A DNA stretch of 64,000 bases, taken from the NCBI GenBank assembly GCA_028023455.1, contig JAQFVV010006342.1:2625001-2689000 (forward strand), read 5' to 3'. Positions 59,391-64,000 of the stretch are shown piece after piece; the first letter of the stretch is position 1, and each line of letters opens with the position of its first letter. The notes beneath the pieces were generated by a model. It saw only the letters and a list, made by a program, of their open reading frames with translations. It was not told the DNA's origin and did not search any database. Source of the stretch: Epiperipatus broadwayi. Lineage: Eukaryota; Onychophora; Udeonychophora; Euonychophora; Peripatidae. The translations under genes were made by a program, and so were the position numbers.

Positions 59391-59723
59391 ATTCTCCATA
59401 TAGCATTGCCACTTAATGCAAGCCAGAGTAATCCCCCTCTAATGCCTACTCATCCAATATACCCAGACTAGTTTCTGGCTTGTGGCCTTCAGCAGTGAGG
59501 AGCCTTGGATCTGAAAGCACTGCACCTAGATCTTAGGATCTAATGCAATCCTTCAGCAGCCATCTTTTATCTCTACTTAACTACAAAACTACGAGTCTTA
59601 AATTGAAAACACAATATTTTCAATCCAAGCTTGCACTGAGTGGCAATGCTGTATGGAACATTTTTCCTTGTTTTAATAACAATTATAAGCAAGCATAAGA
59701 TATGGTGATCATGTGATGTTTAA
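59391..59723. mobile_element. Family A copy with inverted terminus and right tail
   Basis: A minus-oriented unit (AGGCAAAATTCTCCATATAG; CAAGCCAGAGTAATC; CCTACTCATCCAATATACCC; ACAAAACTACGAGTC) is closed on the right by an inverted end (CTTGCACTGAGTGGCAATGC; TTCCTTGTTTTAATAAC) and a tail GCAAGCATAAGATATGGTGA, then TCATGTGATGTTTAAT. The minus-strand core 59471-59495 reads CTGCTGA, stem GGC/GCC, GAAAC. Confidence 0.7.
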
Positions 59724-59981
59724 TCTTCCATTTCAAAGATGCTTAAAACCTTCAACTATCTATAGCTTACTTGTCTCTTCTAAATTTTTATTTTATAGTT
59801 TTATTCTCCTTGCATTTCCACATTTAGTAAAGATTTCCCTTTTGTTATAAGTGCAAATAAAAACAGACACTTAATCTTACCTTCTTGCAGTGCTTTTAGT
59901 CAGCTCAATATAATATATGTAGATGTAACATAAGCAGTATTTAAAGTTTTTTAAAATATTTTTTAAGTAGTGGAAAAAAGT
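59724..59981. other. AT-rich non-coding DNA
   Basis: Nothing recognised. Confidence 0.4.
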
Positions 59982-60060
59982 CTGAAGAAGACTGTTCGTC
60001 AGTTGAAACTGTCTACTTTGTAAGTTTGAAGTATATGGAAGAAGTATTGGTGTTGTTTAT
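59982..60060 (+). repeat. PLE 3'-end-like fragment with hammerhead-like motif
   Basis: CTGAAGA (59982-59988), an unpaired A, stem GACTG (59990-59994) with CAGTT (60000-60004) around TTCGT, then GAAAC (60005-60009), followed by an AT-rich tail. It resembles the 19.57-kb and 53.3-kb motifs. Confidence 0.45.
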
Positions 60061-60662
60061 TTATAACAAAAAATATTATTGCAGTTTCAAATAATCAACT
60101 TTATTGGAGAATAGCCATAATGATATTTAAATAACAAGAATAGTTTAATTTGTCATAAATATACTATTATTATTAGATATCATCATGGTGTCATTGTCTC
60201 CAAACAATTATATGAATCCTATCAACTAAACATCATAACCCTTGCTTATTCTTTTCTATTAAGTAGCAAATTTATTTCTCATATTCTACTTCTCTTTTAA
60301 GCATGAATGATCAATAGATGGCAGATCATAGTGCTTAATAAATCCTTATCCAGTGTTGTTTTATCCATTTCTCCAATCTTCAATAAGAAGATCTGAACCA
60401 GAGCCTCTATAATTCTTGATTAATGTGATTTTCCTCCAACTGCCATTATTTGTTCCTTTTTTGCTATCAAACTATCAGTGCGAAATTCAAAAACATCTTA
60501 ATGTTGTGAATATAAGCCAACTTAATTCTGTAATTATATGAATCTGACATCAGGTAACTATTTATATATTAAAGTGTTCTAAGTTTTTTAATAACTATAG
60601 ACATCTTTATCCTAAAGCTAGAATTGTTTATAATACCAACAAAACATCTCATGACCTATGTA
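60061..60662. other. AT-rich DNA with a decayed family A-like stretch
   Basis: About 60300-60450 (GATCAATAGATGGCAGATCA; TAATAAATCCTTATCCAGTG) and a related piece at 61130-61250 (GATCAATAGATGCCAAAGG; AATAAATCCCTACC) look like an ancient relative of family A. No gene seen. Confidence 0.35.
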
Positions 60663-61112
60663 CACATTGTAGAGATGTCTGCCCATCCCTTGCATATGTA
60701 TTAAATGGATTTATGTCCTGTACATGTGGGGTTCAGATTGATCTTAGGTCAACATGGGTGTGACAAGAATCTTGGCCTCAGGGTGGCTTCGAGCATTTCA
60801 TCATCAGATTTTCAATTGGATGGACGGTTGAAGAGTTGGAGTGTGTAGTAGATAAGAGCCTGTCCATTAAAGTATGAAGCATGTCTATCTTAATATATAT
60901 CTGAGCACTTATAGTATATATGTGTGGGAGATGATAATCTGGACCAACTGATGATTGCTGGTTTAGCATGAAATATGTATATTGGTGATTATTTATCTTT
61001 TCGGCATATATGTGTTTAAGTGTATCAGTGTTATTAGATAGAGTGGAGAGTGGTGGGTTGTGTGAAAGTCTGTGATCATATACTCTATATGTTACATTCC
61101 TTTTAAGTAGCA
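60663..61112 (+). repeat. Family C repeat, most complete plus-strand copy
   Basis: About 450 bp: AGAGATGTCTGCCCATCCC, GGTCAACATGGGTGTGACAA, TCTTGGCCTCAGGGTGGC, TTTTCAATTGGATGGACGG, ATATATATCTGAGCACTTAT, AATCTGGACCAACTGATGA, AGTGGAGAGTGGTGGG and the end CTCTATATGTTAC. The minus-strand open frame across it is a shadow. Confidence 0.8.
60948..60974 (+). ncRNA. Hammerhead-like core in family C
   Basis: CTGATGA at 60948-60954, hairpin TGCT / GGTTT / AGCA with a T.T closing mismatch, then GAAAT at 60970-60974. Same as 1939-1965 (minus). Confidence 0.45.
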
Positions 61113-61250
61113 AAACTACTTTTGCGATTCCAATTCTGTCACTTTATGAAAGCTTTAGTGATCAATAGATGCCAAAGGTAATGCCCAATAAATCCCTACC
61201 TAATTGATGTCTATTGAATTAGTTAAAATTATTAATTTTATGCTTCTCCT

Positions 61251-61976
61251 CATTCTTTTTTAGTGACTAAAGTTCACATCTATACAGACAATCACAGAAA
61301 ATATCATAGCTTGAATAAGTGATTTTTTTAAAAAAAAGAAAAATGCTTGTATCTAAAAATTGGTTCTAAGTTTTTTATTACAACCCAATGTTACTCTGCA
61401 ATGAAACTCATAAATACTAAGATTACTTGCCCAATCTAAATGAGTAAATAAGGTTAATATATCCCTAAAGGCCACCATCTTGATTTGCATATAATTATTC
61501 AAAACATGAACAAAATATATTCTTTTTTATTTGATTGCCATGGAGTTCCATCCATGAATTTAAATGAATTATGACTTTGTTTTTCAGGTTATCCTTAATG
61601 CACAAAAAAAAAAAAAATCTAAAATAGCCCCCAAATGAATATATTATTATATATTCTTTGCAGTTTTGATGCATTAATCTTATTGAAGATATTTTATCAG
61701 TTATTTAACTTCTGACTTTAAATTACTTATGAAATTCAATATTCCGTTTATTATTCTACTATGAAAAAAGTCTCATACATAATTTTAATCAAGTCACTAA
61801 TAATTAAACTATCATTAAAAAAAAAAGTCAAGATTCTTCATTTTGGTGAACATAAGAGTAGATGTAATTGAAAGAGTAATATTTTAAAAGATTTACAAAT
61901 ATGATTAATAACTCCTTTCTTTAACATTTTATTCAATGCAAACATAATGTTTCTACAAATAATTTTATTTTTTTTA
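61251..61976. other. AT-rich non-coding DNA
   Basis: No gene seen; A-run near 61602-61616. Confidence 0.45.
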
Positions 61977-62004
61977 GTTTCGACTTCCCAGCAGCCTTCC
62001 TCAG
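61977..62004 (-). ncRNA. PLE-type CTGAGGA/GAAAC motif
   Basis: The minus strand reads CTGAGGA, AGGCTGCTGGGAAGTC, then GAAAC and a run of A. The order fits the other PLE-end motifs but stem II is not well paired. Confidence 0.3.
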
Positions 62005-63311
62005 AGCTGCAAAATTTAAAAACATCTAACTACATAGAACTAATATATTATGCTATAATTATATAAAACATTCATAATTCATACATAATTAAAATATAAA
62101 TTAAGTATTGAAACAGACATGCTGTTTCATGTATATGTTTAGAAGATCCCCCCCCCAATTAAAATGACATAGATTACAACCAAGGCAGCCTAATAATATT
62201 TTTAAGTCAGACTAATATTTTAAGGAAGACTAATAATATTCTAAAGAGAGATGAAAAGTAATGAAGTTTGACCACAATTAAAATGATAATTTGTTAATTC
62301 ATAATGATTTGGTCAAACAAAAAGAAAATCAAACATGTTTATAGTGCAATTAAAAAGAAAAAAAAGTATAATTTTTTTTTTTTTATTAAACTACTAAGTT
62401 AAAAGGCACTTAAATAAAATCAGATTGAAGAAAACTTTTAAGGCAGAATAACTGTAGTATAATAATGAAAGGTGTCAAGTCACTGTGATGCAGGCAAGAA
62501 AAATTAGGATTCGAAAACAGTCACTAATTAAGTCTGTTCCCGCTAAAGAGAAAATGTCCAATGATCTAAGGGATTAAAAACGTGAACAAGGATGAAAAAG
62601 CATTAACACCAATGGGAACAAAAGGGCATGTAAGGTGAATCTGTTTGTCAGAGAGAGAAAAATATAGTCTGGAAAATCATTAGAAATTGATTAATTGATT
62701 CAGAGATACAAGAATCATGAATTGACACAAGATTTAGCTACCAGACTACTAGAAAAGTGATTTAATGGAATCATCAAACAACCTAATGAAAAATCATCCT
62801 AATATGATCTCCGGCTAGACTACTTGTTCTCTCTCTGTCTGTAAACATGTAAATCTCCAAGCCAAGTCAGATCCCCAGTTAGTTATAAATGCAGTAATAA
62901 ATGAAGACATGAATTTAGAAGTAAGCAATTAGAAATGATTCAATTACAATAAAATATGAATTAAAATTAATGCTATTAATTTTTATAAAACAAAAGAGAG
63001 AAAATTTTACATTATTAGTCATAAGAAAAGTTTTCACAATCAATTATTAACTTCAGCCAAAAGTTGAGATAGTTTTTTTATTTTATTTTTATTTAAAAAT
63101 GAAAACAAGAAATGAAAATTGTTATTACTTAATTACAAACACTCACACACATATATGTGTTACATATTTCATTAGTTAAACGCCAATTATTTCATAAAAT
63201 TTAAGATATGTTCAAATAATAGAAATACTTCTAATAATAATTGTAATAGTTATTTCAAACGAACCAGCTAAATGGAAATGTCAATTACAAAAATCAAAGA
63301 TATGATAAAAA
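62005..63311. other. AT-rich non-coding DNA
   Basis: No gene recognised. About 62480-62660 and 62805-62880 are slightly less AT-rich but have no supportable open frame. Confidence 0.45.
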
Positions 63312-63650
63312 TAAAATACTATATGAATCACAAATGCTTATGTGCATGTTATCTATATCTTAATAAACTAATAAAACATATGTGTATAAATATACCTCTA
63401 TACTTAATTGGATTATAAATGCTCCACAAACCTGGAATTGCTGATATTACCTGTTTACCTACCTATAATGGTTCTTAAAATAATAAAATGCTATGTGAAA
63501 TATAAATGCTATATGCATGCTATCTATATCTTAATAAAATAATAAAATGTATGTGTATAAATATACCTCTATACTTAATTGGATTATAAATGCTCCACAA
63601 CCTGGAATTGCTGATATTACCTACCCGTTCACTATCTAAAAGGAACATAC
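63312..63650. repeat. Two-copy direct tandem duplication, period 171 bp
   Basis: Copy 1 (about 63312-63473) and copy 2 (about 63483-63650) share ATCTATATCTTAATAAA, GTGTATAAATATACCTCTAT, TTGGATTATAAATGCTCCAC and CTGGAATTGCTGATATTACC. Confidence 0.85.
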
Positions 63651-64000
63651 AGACCTGGAACAAATAATTAAAAACATCCATGCATTAATTGTATATGTAT
63701 ACTTATTTGAAAAGCTTCTAGACTTCTTGTCATAATATAAACTAAAAATGAGTTTTCACATAATGAACTATATTAGAAGGACTTGTTAATGAATTGTTGT
63801 TACTTAAAATTAATTTAATTGTTCAATTCTATTTTGCATTACTAGTCATTCATTGTTCCTTGCTCACAAGAATCTCATACCTCCTGAGCTCTGTTTGGCA
63901 TAACCAGACGATGGTAAGGTTGTAGTGAGATGGAACTCTAGTGGCACCATTTGGGAAATCAAATATAAATTTCTAGATGCTTCCATATGGCACTACATTT
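63651..64000. other. AT-rich non-coding DNA
   Basis: No gene seen to the window end. Confidence 0.45.

Noticed and set aside
60778-61113. 111-codon minus-strand open frame
   Set aside because: Lies wholly inside the family C repeat; other copies do not keep the frame open.

Overview
This is a strongly AT-rich, gene-poor stretch of an animal nuclear genome. It carries retroelement remains of several classes: RTE-like and other non-LTR LINEs, Penelope-like elements (PLEs) with GIY-YIG-type C-termini, tRNA-derived SINEs and mariner fragments. It also has long microsatellites, many inverted-repeat insertions and spliceosomal-type exon boundaries. The repeat mix and low gene density fit an invertebrate with a large genome, for example a lophotrochozoan. 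I cannot name the species from sequence alone.

Layout. 0-23.3 kb: mostly unique AT-rich DNA, probably intron 1 of a minus-strand gene, with SINEs, a 12-bp-TSD foldback element (3230-3650), a 177-bp tandem duplication and several copies of two repeat families (A and C) that carry hammerhead-like cores. 23.34-23.48 kb: a short coding exon that a length-filtered ORF search misses. It encodes an N-terminus with a myristoylation signal and runs up to the first glycine of an adenylate-kinase-like P-loop, followed by a good splice donor. This is the best host-gene evidence in the window. 25-26.5 kb: two mariner transposase scraps. 28.1-28.9 kb: a 5'-truncated PLE with an intact GIY-YIG domain. 29.3-34.5 kb: foldback and family C repeats plus old SINEs. 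35.4-36.3 kb: LINE-2 copy. 36.8-38.9 kb: complex inverted repeats, a minisatellite and a palindromic element inserted in a (TA)n tract. 40.24-40.36 kb: a possible terminal exon of a Cys-containing protein. 43.7-44.3 kb: a TIR-flanked element. 44.9-46.5 kb: degraded RTE copy split by a 714-bp foldback insertion with a 12-bp TSD. 49.2-52.1 kb: about 2.9 kb of palindromic PLE with a nested family A insertion. 52.8-54 kb: three consecutive hairpin elements. 54.65-56.4 kb: two LINE-2 pieces in scrambled order. 57.0-59.2 kb: an RTE-like element whose reading frame is broken by one TGA. 59.4-61.1 kb: further family A and C copies.

The common thread is a set of short repeats with the arrangement CTGANGA / hairpin / GAAAC (hammerhead-ribozyme-like). 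They occur as tandem partial dimers (period about 445-460 bp) or as inverted foldbacks with a one-sided unpaired tail and, where detectable, 12-14 bp target-site duplications. That architecture is what PLEs and their non-autonomous derivatives produce, and it is the most interesting system in the window. Apart from the two candidate exons I see no host protein-coding gene.
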